From NCBI RefSeq assembly GCF_040730185.1, contig NZ_CP160402.1, positions 1,736,001 to 1,800,000 of the forward strand: a DNA stretch of 64,000 bases, in the 5' to 3' direction. This document shows positions 25,573 through 34,102 of the stretch, piece after piece (the first letter of the stretch is position 1; each line of letters starts with the position of its first letter). The notes below the pieces were generated by a model that worked only from the letters and a program-made list of their open reading frames with translations, ran no database searches and was not told the origin of the DNA. A program made the position numbers and the translations under genes. The stretch comes from Streptomyces sp. Je 1-332. GTDB taxonomy: Bacteria; Actinomycetota; Actinomycetes; Streptomycetales; Streptomycetaceae.

Positions 25573-25586
25573 GGGGCACACGCAGC

Positions 25587-27173
25587 ATGACCGCACCGTT
25601 CACACGCTCCCGACGCGTGCTCGCACTCCCGCTCGGCGTGGCGGTGGCCTCGGCCGTCGCCTTCCTGCCGGGCACGGCGTCGGCCCAGCCCGATGCCGCG
25701 TCTCAGCCGGGCGGCCCTGTGTCGTCCGTCGTGTCCGCCGTCGGCGCCTCGCTCAGCGACGGCACGTCGATGAGCTACGTCGTCAACGTCAGCTCCGGGC
25801 ATGGCGGTTCACCGTCCGCCAAGACGTCGGCGTACGTGAAGAGGGCCATCTCCAAGGCGGGCGGCAAGGTCGTCATCGCGTACGACAGGATCGGCGTGAT
25901 CGTCGTCCACGCGTCGAACGCGGACTTCGCCAAGAAGATCCGCGGGGTGAAGGGCGTCGCGTCGGCGGGAGCCACCCGTACGGCTCCGCTGTCCGCGCAG
26001 TCCGACGACGCCCTTGAGGCCGACCGGCCCCTGACCGCCGCCGAGGCGAAGCAGGCCGCCGGACGGGCGGGCGCCGGCCAGGACGAGCTGGAGCCGCTCC
26101 AGTGGGACCTGCCCGCCATCAAGGCGGACAAGGCTCACAAGGAGTCCCTCGGCAGCTCCAGGGTCACCGTCGGCGTCCTGGACTCCGGCGTGGACGACAC
26201 GCACCCGGACATCGCGCCGAACTTCGACGCGAAGGCGTCAGCGAGCTGTCTGGGCGGCGTGCCCGTGCAGAAGGACAGCGCGTGGCGTCCGGTGAGCGGG
26301 GAGAGCGACCACGGCATGCACGTGGCGGGTACCATCGCCGCCGCGAAGAACGGCACCGGCGTCACCGGTGTCGCTCCGGGCGTGAAGGTGGCGAGCCTGA
26401 AGGTGGCCGAGCCCGCGACCGGCATGTACTACACCGAGGCCGTGGTCTGCGGCTTCATGTGGGCGGCCGAGCACGGGGTCGACGTCACCAACTCCAGCTA
26501 CTACACCGACCCGTGGCTGTTCAACTGCAAGACGGACGCCGACCAGAAGGCCTTGGTCGACGCCGTCGGGCGGGCCACGCGGTACGCGGAGCGCAAGGGT
26601 GCGGTGAACGTCGCGGCGGCCGGAAACGCCGAGACCGACCTGGCGCAGGACGAGATCGTCGACGACTCGAGCCCGGACGACACGACGCCCACGGAGCGGG
26701 TCATCAAGACCGCGGACTGCCTCGACCTTCCGTCGCAGCTTCCGGGTGTGGTGACCGTCTCGGCCACGGGCGCGAAGGGCGTCAAGGCCTCGTACTCGAA
26801 CTACGGCAAGGGCGTCATCGACATCGCGGCGCCCGGTGGCGACTCGACGAAGTTCCAGGCACCGGACGCGCCGGCCACGGACGGCCGTATCCTGTCGACG
26901 CTGCCCGGGGGCAAGTTCGGCTACAAGGCGGGTACGTCGATGGCGTCACCGCACGCCGCGGGCGTGGCCGCGCTCATCAAGTCGGCCCACCCGTACGCGT
27001 CTTCGTCGAAGGTGAAGGCGCTGCTCCACGGCGAGGCCGACGCCATGAAGTGCACCGATCCGTACGACATCGACGGCGACGGCAAGGTCGACGCGGTGTG
27101 CGCTGGCGGCAAGAACAAGAACGGCTTCTACGGCGTGGGCATGATCGACGCCTTGGACGCCGTGCGGAAGTAG
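25587..27173 (+). CDS. Second secreted subtilisin-like protease, tandem paralogue
   Basis: 528 residues, strongly similar to the upstream gene over its length (propeptide SYVVNV, VLDSGVDDTHPD, AGTSMASPHAAG, C-terminal DIDGDGKVDAVCAGG). The histidine motif reads HGMHVAG rather than HGTHVAG; the catalytic His is kept. The start was set at the ATG at 25587 (GAGGGG upstream), which gives a clean signal peptide; a GTG at 25569 overlapping the previous stop is possible. The two genes are co-transcribed, with a terminator after this one. Confidence 0.9.
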   Translation: MTAPFTRSRRVLALPLGVAVASAVAFLPGTASAQPDAASQPGGPVSSVVSAVGASLSDGTSMSYVVNVSSGHGGSPSAKTSAYVKRAISKAGGKVVIAYDRIGVIVVHASNADFAKKIRGVKGVASAGATRTAPLSAQSDDALEADRPLTAAEAKQAAGRAGAGQDELEPLQWDLPAIKADKAHKESLGSSRVTVGVLDSGVDDTHPDIAPNFDAKASASCLGGVPVQKDSAWRPVSGESDHGMHVAGTIAAAKNGTGVTGVAPGVKVASLKVAEPATGMYYTEAVVCGFMWAAEHGVDVTNSSYYTDPWLFNCKTDADQKALVDAVGRATRYAERKGAVNVAAAGNAETDLAQDEIVDDSSPDDTTPTERVIKTADCLDLPSQLPGVVTVSATGAKGVKASYSNYGKGVIDIAAPGGDSTKFQAPDAPATDGRILSTLPGGKFGYKAGTSMASPHAAGVAALIKSAHPYASSSKVKALLHGEADAMKCTDPYDIDGDGKVDAVCAGGKNKNGFYGVGMIDALDAVRK

Positions 27174-27192
27174 CCCTCCCGCAGAGGGTGTC

Positions 27193-27221
27193 GGGCCGGG
27201 CGGTCGCGGACCGCCCGGCCC
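27193..27221 (+). terminator. Terminator after protease pair
   Basis: GGGCCGGGCGGTC (27193-27205) and its complement (27209-27221) form a 13-bp stem with a 3-nt loop, followed by CTTC. Confidence 0.85.
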
Positions 27222-27242
27222 TTCGCGAGAGGATCTCGTTCC

Positions 27243-27812
27243 ATGTATGAGTACAAGGACTCCCAGTTCGTCCAAGCCGACACGGAGCACTGGGTGGCGG
27301 CGCCCGTCCGGCCCCGAGGGCTGCTGGTGCTCGGCTTCGTGGGCATGATCGCGTACATACCGGTGTGGTGCGCTCTCGCGGTGGTGAAGGTAGCGGGGTT
27401 CATCGTGTGCCTGCTCCTCGCGGACATCGTCGGTTCGGTCAGCGACTCGGGCGGGCGGAAGCTGGTCGCCCTGTCGGACCGCATGCTGGGACGCCTCCGG
27501 CTGCCGGGCTGGTGCGTGACCTGGCCGGAGCTGCGCCACGAGGGAGACACGGCGTACCACCGCGCGCGGGTCGACAAGGTCGTCGGCCGCTGGACGGCCC
27601 GGGCGTCCGCCCCCCGGAAGCCGAACAAGCGGCTCTGGCCCGTCGAGTGTGAGATCCCGTGGCGCGTCTACCACGGTGTGGGCGGCCACTACGTGGTCGA
27701 GACCGCGACGGCCCAGGGGTGGGAGCTGCGGCCGTCGGAGCCGCGGGTGTCGATCAGGCTGTGGTGGTCGGCGGCCACGCAGAGCGAGGCCGGCAAGGAC
27801 ACGGTGGGGTAA
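27243..27812 (+). CDS. Membrane protein of unknown function
   Basis: 189 residues. One or two hydrophobic segments (about 27-65, LLVLGFVGMIAYIPVWCALAVV and the following stretch) sit between a short polar N-terminus and a soluble C-terminal half rich in Trp and Arg. No family recognised. The ATG start has GAGAGGA about 9 nt upstream. It is flanked by terminators on both sides, so it is probably monocistronic. Confidence 0.7.
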   Translation: MYEYKDSQFVQADTEHWVAAPVRPRGLLVLGFVGMIAYIPVWCALAVVKVAGFIVCLLLADIVGSVSDSGGRKLVALSDRMLGRLRLPGWCVTWPELRHEGDTAYHRARVDKVVGRWTARASAPRKPNKRLWPVECEIPWRVYHGVGGHYVVETATAQGWELRPSEPRVSIRLWWSAATQSEAGKDTVG

Positions 27813-27823
27813 GTGGCCTGTGG

Positions 27824-27842
27824 GGCGGAACGCGGTTCCGCC
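27824..27842 (+). terminator. Terminator with T-rich tail
   Basis: GGCGGAAC (27824-27831) and GTTCCGCC (27835-27842) form an 8-bp stem, followed by AGTTGTTTG. It lies 12 bp after the preceding stop codon. Confidence 0.75.
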
Positions 27843-27894
27843 AGTTGTTTGCCAGGACTTGCCCCTTAACGGTGCACCTGGTGAAGATCATGTG

Positions 27895-28950
27895 GTGAGC
27901 TCCATACAACCGTCCGCCGACCCCGGAGGCGAGGCCTCGGCGGAGGCGGTCGCCGCCGCGCCCCGCGCCTCGCATCGCGCCCCGCGCCGCCCCTCCACGG
28001 CCCGTGCCGTCGCCCTCCTCCTCCTGGTGGCCGTCGCCGCGCTCGTGCCGCTGCTCGGCCCTTCGGCGGCGCTGAGCGGCACCGGGGAGGCCAAGGCGCC
28101 CGGCACGGCCGGGATCACCTTCCTGCGGACGGCTCTGTTCGCCGCGCTGTGCGTGCAGTTGGGCGAGGTGTACGCGATCCGTCTGGCCCGCAGGGTGCCG
28201 GGAGCGCCGCTGGAGCGCGAGCCGCGGAGCTGGTCCACGTACGCGGCGGTGGCGGGTGTCGTCGCCTCGCTCGGCCTCGCCTCGGTCGTGGCCACCGGCA
28301 ATCTGGTGCCCCGGGCGCTCTCCGACATGGACCTCGGCGGGCTCTACGCGTCGCGGGACGGCAGGCTGGCGCTCCTGGAGGTCAACGCCTTCATCGTGGC
28401 GCTGCTCTGCTCACGCTCGCGCCGCCCCTCCACCGCCGCGCTTCCGCTGGCCGCGGTGATCGTCGCGGAGGCGCTGCGGGCCCACCCTCCGGTGGAGGAC
28501 ACCCCGCTCGTCGGCACCGGTCTGACCCTGGTGCATCTGACGTGCGGGGTGCTGTGGGCGGGCGGCCTGCTGCAGGTCCTCCGGATGCTGCGGCTGTGGC
28601 GGACGTTCGCCCCGGAGGCGGGCGCGGCGCTTCTGGGGCTCTACGCGCGCGTGGCGGCTGTCCTGTTCGCCGCGATCACCGTGACGGGGGTGTGCAGCAC
28701 CCTGCGGCGGATGCCGCCGGGCACGGTCCTCGATCAGCTCACGGAGACGGCCTACGGACGCACGCTGCTCGCCAAGGTGCTCCTCGTGGCGGCCGTGGCC
28801 GTCCTCGCGCTGCTCGCGCGCCTGCGGCTGCGCAGGCCCGCCGGCCCGGCTTCGGCGTACTCCCCCGCGCGCTGGGAGGTCATCGCGCTAGGGGTCGTGG
28901 TGGCGGTGTCGGCTCTGCTGACCGCGTTGCCGCTGCCGATTCGCTGGTGA
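27895..28950 (+). CDS. CopD-family copper resistance membrane protein
   Basis: 351 residues with about eight membrane segments. The C-terminal part (LTLVHLTCGVLWAGGLLQVLR, later AYGRTLLAKVLLVAAVAVLALL) carries the CopD domain, which has been linked to copper uptake across the membrane. There is no CopC domain or periplasmic partner nearby. The start is one of two adjacent GTG codons (27892 or 27895), with GGTGAAG upstream. Its 3' end overlaps the convergent lysoplasmalogenase gene by 71 bp. Confidence 0.82.
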   Translation: MSSIQPSADPGGEASAEAVAAAPRASHRAPRRPSTARAVALLLLVAVAALVPLLGPSAALSGTGEAKAPGTAGITFLRTALFAALCVQLGEVYAIRLARRVPGAPLEREPRSWSTYAAVAGVVASLGLASVVATGNLVPRALSDMDLGGLYASRDGRLALLEVNAFIVALLCSRSRRPSTAALPLAAVIVAEALRAHPPVEDTPLVGTGLTLVHLTCGVLWAGGLLQVLRMLRLWRTFAPEAGAALLGLYARVAAVLFAAITVTGVCSTLRRMPPGTVLDQLTETAYGRTLLAKVLLVAAVAVLALLARLRLRRPAGPASAYSPARWEVIALGVVVAVSALLTALPLPIRW

Positions 28951-29584
28951 GCCGAGCCGCCAGTACACCGCTGACGAGCAGGAACTGTGCGGCGATGTAG
29001 GTGAGCATGATCCAGAAGTCGGGGCGCGGGGCCTGCGGCCACTCGGCGACGCCGGTCGCGATGAGGGTGTCCGACAGGAGGAACAGCGCGCCGCCCGCCG
29101 CCGCGGTGAGGCCGAGCCTCGTGGCGCCGAAGGCCATCGCGGTGAGCAGGAGGCTGTAGCCCGCCACCGGGCCCCGCATGTCCGCGGGGAGGTCCGGCCA
29201 CAGGAGGGCGACCGTGGCGATGAGGGCGGTGGCGTATGCGGCCACCAGCCAGGCGCCACGCGCGCGTGGCGTGCCGTGACGCTTGAAGAGGGCGAGGTAG
29301 CAGATGTGGCCCGCCGCGAAGGAGCCCATCCCGGCGAGGAACGCGGCATCGGCGTCCGCCAGCAGCAGGACGTCACCTCCCCAGCCGAAGAGGAGCGCGG
29401 CGATCAGTAGGCGCGGGCCTTTGACCGTGAGTACGTACGCCGTCAGGAGCGGCATGAGCAACGGCTTGAAGACCGTGTGCGCCGCGTCCGAGCTCGCCAG
29501 CAGTGCCGCCAGGTCGCCTGTGGCCGCCAGGGCGAATGCGGCCAGGAGGAGCTTGGCCGCGGGGCGCCCGTCCCCAACCGTCAC
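28880..29584 (-). CDS. Lysoplasmalogenase / YhhN family membrane protein
   Basis: 234 residues with about eight short membrane helices. The motifs FKPLLMPLL, GWGGDVLLL and GMGSFAAGHICYL are typical of YhhN/TMEM86 lysoplasmalogenases, which cleave the vinyl ether bond of lysoplasmalogens; the bacterial substrate is uncertain. The GTG start overlaps the stop of the upstream hydroxylase gene (GTGA). Its last 23 codons run antisense through the end of the CopD gene. Confidence 0.85.
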   Translation of the reverse strand: MTVGDGRPAAKLLLAAFALAATGDLAALLASSDAAHTVFKPLLMPLLTAYVLTVKGPRLLIAALLFGWGGDVLLLADADAAFLAGMGSFAAGHICYLALFKRHGTPRARGAWLVAAYATALIATVALLWPDLPADMRGPVAGYSLLLTAMAFGATRLGLTAAAGGALFLLSDTLIATGVAEWPQAPRPDFWIMLTYIAAQFLLVSGVLAARLTSESAAATRSAEPTPPPRPLAR

Positions 29585-30495
29585 GCCGCGCTCTCCGTAA
29601 CCGGCTCCGTAACCGGCTCTGTCACCGTCGCCGGCTGCGGTGCCGGCTGCGGTGCCACAGGCGCCTGCGGCTGCCAGCCAGGACCGCGGAACAGCCTTCC
29701 GCCGCGCTCGCGCCAACTCGTCGCCGTCTTGAGGTCCTTGGCTATCGCCGCGTACTCGTGCGTGGCCACCCGCAGCGGGTTGTACGTGGCGATGTTCTTC
29801 GTGAGGCCGTAGACGGGACGGTCCGTCTCCGCGACCCACGAGCCGAACACGCGGTCCCAGATGATCAGGATGCCGCCGAAGTTGCGGTCGAGGTAGCCGC
29901 CCTGCGACGCGTGGTGCACGCGGTGGTGGGAGGGCGTGTTGAAGACGAACTCGAAGGGCCGCGGCAGCTTCCCGATGCGTTCGGTGTGGATCCAGAACTG
30001 GTAGACGAGGTTCGCCGACGAGCAGAACGCGAGCGCCGCCGGATGCACGCCCAGAGCGATCAGCGGGACGTAGAACGGCCAGACGGTCAGGCTCGTCCAG
30101 GGCTGGCGCAGCGCCGTCGTGAGGTTGAACTTGCGGCTGGAGTGGTGCACGACGTGGCAGGCCCACAGGATGCGGATGACGTGGTGTCCGCGGTGCGACC
30201 AGTAGTAGAAGAAGTCCTGCGCGAGCAGCATCAGCGGGATCGTCCACCACAGGACGGGGATCTGCAGCGGCGTCAGCGCGTACACCGCCGAGTAGATCGC
30301 GACTATGGGGATCTTCCACAGGAGGTCGAAGACGAGGCTGCCGAGCCCCATGGTGACGGAGGTGGCGGCATCCTTCGTCTCGTACCCGGCTTCGTCCTCG
30401 TCCGGATGGATCCGGTGGCTCACGATCTCCACGACCGTGAGCAGCACGAAGGCAGGTATGGACCACAGCACGACATCGGGCAGGTTCGGCGGCAT
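29581..30495 (-). CDS. Sterol desaturase / fatty acid hydroxylase family protein
   Basis: 304 residues. Four or five membrane segments and the three histidine boxes of the family (SHRGHH, HVVHHSS and SHHRVHHAS) bind a di-iron centre for lipid hydroxylation or desaturation. The C-terminal 45 residues are Pro/Gln-rich and end in short TEPV repeats, so probably disordered. The gene is translationally coupled to the lysoplasmalogenase, which suggests a shared lipid (possibly ether-lipid) role. Confidence 0.87.
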   Translation of the reverse strand: MPPNLPDVVLWSIPAFVLLTVVEIVSHRIHPDEDEAGYETKDAATSVTMGLGSLVFDLLWKIPIVAIYSAVYALTPLQIPVLWWTIPLMLLAQDFFYYWSHRGHHVIRILWACHVVHHSSRKFNLTTALRQPWTSLTVWPFYVPLIALGVHPAALAFCSSANLVYQFWIHTERIGKLPRPFEFVFNTPSHHRVHHASQGGYLDRNFGGILIIWDRVFGSWVAETDRPVYGLTKNIATYNPLRVATHEYAAIAKDLKTATSWRERGGRLFRGPGWQPQAPVAPQPAPQPATVTEPVTEPVTESAA

Positions 30496-30629
30496 GCGTG
30501 CACCGTAGAGGCCTCTGGACGGCCGCCGCTAGACGTAGTTACCGACAAGTATTACCAGGGGTACGACAGCGGATGTTGGCAATCTCCGCCAAAAGCGGAC
30601 GCTCAGACACCGACCGCCCCGCACCTGAT

Positions 30630-30661
30630 CGCTCACCCGGGGAGGTCTCCCCGGGTGAGCG
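30630..30661 (-). terminator. Terminator of amidohydrolase operon
   Basis: A perfect 15-bp stem CGCTCACCCGGGGAG (30630-30644) and complement (30647-30661) with a 2-nt loop, 20 bp beyond the last gene of the operon. Confidence 0.85.
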
Positions 30662-30681
30662 GTTTCGGCAGGGGCACGCCG

Positions 30682-31926
30682 TCACCAGACGCGTACGGAC
30701 CCTCCCGGGGCGAACACCGGGCTCGTCGCGCCGGCCGGCGTCTCCTTGAGGGGTTCGTCCAGCTCCTGGACCGTCGGGCCCACGCGCGCCGCGATCTCCC
30801 CGAGCCGCTCCAGGTCGAAGCCGTACACACGGGCCGCGTTACCGCCGACCATGGCGGCTATCTCGTCCTTGGGGAGACCCGCGTAGGCGATGCGCAGACC
30901 CTCGCGCGAGAAGGGATGGGTGCCCTCGTCGTGCGGGTAGTCGCTGCCCCACATGATCTTGTCGAGGCCGATCCTGTCCCTCATCCGCGCCTCGTGCGGC
31001 CGCATGAAGCTCGCGCCGACGAAGCAGTTGTCGCGCCAGACCTCGGAGGGGCCCTTGCCCATCGAATCGGCCAGGCCCGCACCGAACTTCGCCTCGGCGG
31101 TCTCCGCCTTCGAGGCGGCGGCGACCAGCCGCCCGTGGTAGTAGTCCAGCATGTCGAGCACGCCCGGGATCCACCCCGAGCCCTGCTCGGTGAGCACGAG
31201 CCGCAGCTCCGGGTGGCGGCGGAAGGCGCCGCCGAACACCAGGTGCCACAGCGCCCGGTGCGAGAACCACGTCGTCTCCACCATGAAGACGGCCCGCGCG
31301 GCCGGCTCGTCACCGAGTGGCGGGGAAGCCGATCCGGCATGGTGGTTGACCGGCATACCGCGCTCGGCGCAGGCCGCCCAGATCGGGTCGTACGTCGAGG
31401 AGTAGAGCTCCGCGAGCCCGCTGCCCGGCGGTGTGCCGGGCAGCAGCAGACCGCCGTTCAGGCCCGCGTCGGCCGCCCAGTGGATCTCCTTGACGGCCGC
31501 GTCCACGTCGTTGAGGAGGATCTGGAAGGCGCCCGCCCTGCGCCCCGGGGCCGCGGCGCAGAAGTCGGCGAGCCAGCGGTTGTGGGCCCGCAGGCCCGCC
31601 CATCGCTGCTCGAACTCCTCACGGGTGGGCGCCGGCGCCATCAGGGAAGCGCTCGGGAAGAACGGCGGGATGGTGTTCGGGAAGACGACCTCGGCGACGA
31701 TGCCGTCCTGCTCCAGCTCCCTGAGGCGGCGGTCCGAGTTCCAGTTGCGGTCCGCGGTGTCGGCGAGCAGGTCCTCGTACGGGTTGACGTAGGTGGCCGC
31801 CCACGCGTCGAACGCGTCGTGGTGGCGTGACTCCAGGTAGGGGCGGTAGTCGAGGAGATCGGCGCCCGCGTGGCAGTCGGCCGAGATGACGGTGTAGCGC
31901 TCTTCGGTCATGTGCTGCCGGCTCAT
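30682..31926 (-). CDS. Amidohydrolase_2 family metal-dependent hydrolase (second copy)
   Basis: 414 residues, TIM-barrel metal-dependent hydrolase/decarboxylase. The N-terminal metal motif is DxH (SADCHAG) rather than HxH. Later ligands are in MPVNHHAGS and the C-terminal IMWGSDYPHDEGTHP, where the Asp is catalytic in this family. It is paralogous to the upstream gene. The start was set at the ATG overlapping the upstream stop (ATGA); a second in-frame ATG lies 15 nt on. Relatives include aromatic-acid decarboxylases, but the substrate is not known. Confidence 0.85.
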   Translation of the reverse strand: MSRQHMTEERYTVISADCHAGADLLDYRPYLESRHHDAFDAWAATYVNPYEDLLADTADRNWNSDRRLRELEQDGIVAEVVFPNTIPPFFPSASLMAPAPTREEFEQRWAGLRAHNRWLADFCAAAPGRRAGAFQILLNDVDAAVKEIHWAADAGLNGGLLLPGTPPGSGLAELYSSTYDPIWAACAERGMPVNHHAGSASPPLGDEPAARAVFMVETTWFSHRALWHLVFGGAFRRHPELRLVLTEQGSGWIPGVLDMLDYYHGRLVAAASKAETAEAKFGAGLADSMGKGPSEVWRDNCFVGASFMRPHEARMRDRIGLDKIMWGSDYPHDEGTHPFSREGLRIAYAGLPKDEIAAMVGGNAARVYGFDLERLGEIAARVGPTVQELDEPLKETPAGATSPVFAPGGSVRVW

Positions 31927-33206
31927 GTGTCCGCCCCCATCACCGGGAAGTCGTGGTCGGTCAGCCAGTGGCGCCCCACCTCGCGCGAGCGCGCCCAGGA
32001 GGCCTCGACGGCCGACTGGTCGGGCTGCTGGCCGAGTTCGGCGGGCGTCGGGCCGATCCTGCGGGCCAGCGGCGCCAGCTTCTCCGTGTCGAAGCCGAAG
32101 ACCTCGGCGGCCGCGAGACCGAGCATCCGGCGGGTCTCGCTCACCGGGATGTCGTGGAAGGTTTTCCTCAGCCACGCGCACGTGTCGGGCCAGGTCCCCT
32201 CGGGGTGCGGGAAGTCGCTGCCCCAGAGGATGTTGTCGACGCCTATCTCGTAACGCTGGGCGAGCTCGCGGCGCTTGGTGTTGGTCGCGCAGATGAAGAT
32301 CTGCCGGTCCAGGTACTCGTGCGGGGGCCGCCGCAGCTCCGCGAACGGGGAGAGCTTCTTGCCGCCGTGCGCGCCCAGGTAGAGGCGGTCCATGAACCAC
32401 AGGAGGTTCGGCAGCCACCAGCAGCCGGACTCCGCGACACCGAACTTCAGCCCCGGATGACGCTCGAAGACGCCCGACCAGAGCATGAACCACAGCGGCC
32501 GGGCGGGCCACCAGGTCACTTCGGAGACGTAGATCCCCAGGTGATCGCCGTACTCGTGGCGGGGCGCCGCCCCGGAGTGGGTCACCACGGGCATCGCGCA
32601 CTCGGCCGCCGCCGCCCACACGGGGTCGTAACGCCGGTCGTGGTAGGGCGCCTTGTCGACCCACATGGAGGGGATCATCAGCGCGCCGAGCCCGGACTCC
32701 TTGGCCCGGTGGACCTCGGCGACGACCCGGTCGACCTCCCCGGTGATGGGCAACAGGGCGACCCCGCAGTGCCGTTCGGGGTGCTCGGACACGAAGTCGG
32801 CGAGCCAGCGGTTGTGTGCCTGCGCGCCCGCCATGCCGAGCTCCGGGTCCTGGTCCCCGGAGAGCCCGAGGCCCACCCCGAAGGGCGCGGCCGTCTGACT
32901 GTCCACGGCGTCCGCGTCGGGGAAGACGACCTCGGCGGCCACCCCGTCGCCGTCGAGCTCCTTGAGGCGCTGTGCGGTCTCCCAGCCGCCGCGCAGGCCC
33001 TCCTCGTTGTCCTGGAACCACTTGGCGGCGAACGCGTCGTTGCGGATGCCGAGCCGCGTCGCCTCCGCGCGGCGGGCGTCGCGCTCCCCCAGGAACTGAT
33101 CGAAGTCCCGGTGGAAGCGGCTGTCGAGGTAGGGCCGGTACTCCTCGGTGGGAAGCCCGGCGTGGCAGTCGGAGGAGATGATCAGGTAGGGGTCCTGGTC
33201 GGTCAT
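31923..33206 (-). CDS. Amidohydrolase_2 family metal-dependent hydrolase (first copy)
   Basis: 427 residues, paralogue of the next gene. It shares the DxH motif (SSDCHAGLPTEEYRPYL), a His in MPVVTHSGA and the C-terminal ILWGSDFPHPEGTWP. It likely forms a hetero- or homo-oligomeric enzyme with its neighbour. The ATG at 33206 was chosen (GAAGGG about 8 nt upstream) over an adjacent in-frame GTG. The gene follows the SDR by 10 bp in the same operon. Confidence 0.85.
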   Translation of the reverse strand: MTDQDPYLIISSDCHAGLPTEEYRPYLDSRFHRDFDQFLGERDARRAEATRLGIRNDAFAAKWFQDNEEGLRGGWETAQRLKELDGDGVAAEVVFPDADAVDSQTAAPFGVGLGLSGDQDPELGMAGAQAHNRWLADFVSEHPERHCGVALLPITGEVDRVVAEVHRAKESGLGALMIPSMWVDKAPYHDRRYDPVWAAAAECAMPVVTHSGAAPRHEYGDHLGIYVSEVTWWPARPLWFMLWSGVFERHPGLKFGVAESGCWWLPNLLWFMDRLYLGAHGGKKLSPFAELRRPPHEYLDRQIFICATNTKRRELAQRYEIGVDNILWGSDFPHPEGTWPDTCAWLRKTFHDIPVSETRRMLGLAAAEVFGFDTEKLAPLARRIGPTPAELGQQPDQSAVEASWARSREVGRHWLTDHDFPVMGADT

Positions 33207-33216
33207 CACGTGCCCT

Positions 33217-34101
33217 TCAGTCCAGAATGAAGCTCTCCAGATACGCCGGGTTCGCGCGGTCGAGCATCGACCGCGACCTCGCCTTGATCTGCCGGTCGCT
33301 GTGCTCGCTCTGCGGGAGCAGCCAGAAGCGGTCGGCCGCGATCCCCTCCGCCACGAAGTCCGCGACCTGCTCGACGGGCGTGAACGCGACCTCCTTGCCC
33401 GCGTCCTTCATGGCGGACTCCCACTGGTCGAGAGAGCGGTAAGGGGTCCTGCGGGGGCGGGACTTGGCGTACCGGTCGGGGCGGTTGCGGTGCGACTCCC
33501 ACAGCCCCGTGCGCAGCATGTGCGGCCCCGGGAAGAGCACGGAGGCGCCCACGCGCGCGTGCTCCGCCTTCAGATGCGCGTACAGCGACTCGGTCATCGT
33601 CACGACGGCCGCCTTGGTGACCGCGTACACGGACGCCGTCGGCAGCGGTGCGATGCCGCCGTCACCGGAGGAGGTGTTGACGACATGGCCGGGCTCGCCG
33701 CCCGCGAGCATCCGGGGCACGAAGGCCTGGATGCCGTGGAAGACGCCCCACACGTTGACCTCGAAGGCCCACTTCCAGTCGTTCGGCTCGTGCTCCCACA
33801 TGCGGCCCTCGGCGCCCGAGCCGACGCCCGCGTTGTTGCACAGCACATGCACGGCGCCGAACTTCTCGTACGCCGCTTCGGCGAGCGCGAAGACCTCTTC
33901 GCGGGAGCCGACGTCGACCACGCGCGCGTGCACGCTCGCCCCGTCCTCGCGCAGCCCGGCCGCCGCCTTCTCCAGGGCGCCCTCCTCGACATCCGCGAGG
34001 ACCACCTTCAGGCCGTCCGCCGCGAACCGCCGCGCCATGGCGAGGCCGATGCCGCTCGCGGCGCCCGTGACGACGGCGACCTGTCCTTGCCGCAGCTCCA
34101 T
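33217..34101 (-). CDS. SDR-family oxidoreductase in catabolic operon
   Basis: 294 residues with TGAASGIG near residue 13, NNAGVG, a serine in NTSSGDGG and a Tyr/Lys pair in VYAVTKAAV, so it is a competent classical SDR. The C-terminus is extended by about 40 residues over the typical 250. It lies between the acetoacetate-decarboxylase-like gene and the two amidohydrolases and is probably a dehydrogenase step of the same unknown pathway. Confidence 0.85.
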   Translation of the reverse strand: MELRQGQVAVVTGAASGIGLAMARRFAADGLKVVLADVEEGALEKAAAGLREDGASVHARVVDVGSREEVFALAEAAYEKFGAVHVLCNNAGVGSGAEGRMWEHEPNDWKWAFEVNVWGVFHGIQAFVPRMLAGGEPGHVVNTSSGDGGIAPLPTASVYAVTKAAVVTMTESLYAHLKAEHARVGASVLFPGPHMLRTGLWESHRNRPDRYAKSRPRRTPYRSLDQWESAMKDAGKEVAFTPVEQVADFVAEGIAADRFWLLPQSEHSDRQIKARSRSMLDRANPAYLESFILD

Positions 34102-34102
34102 C

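Noticed and set aside
30682..33021. Apparent 779-codon fusion frame through both amidohydrolases
   Set aside because: The upstream part is out of frame with the first amidohydrolase; the ATGA junction at 31923-31926 shows two separate coupled genes.
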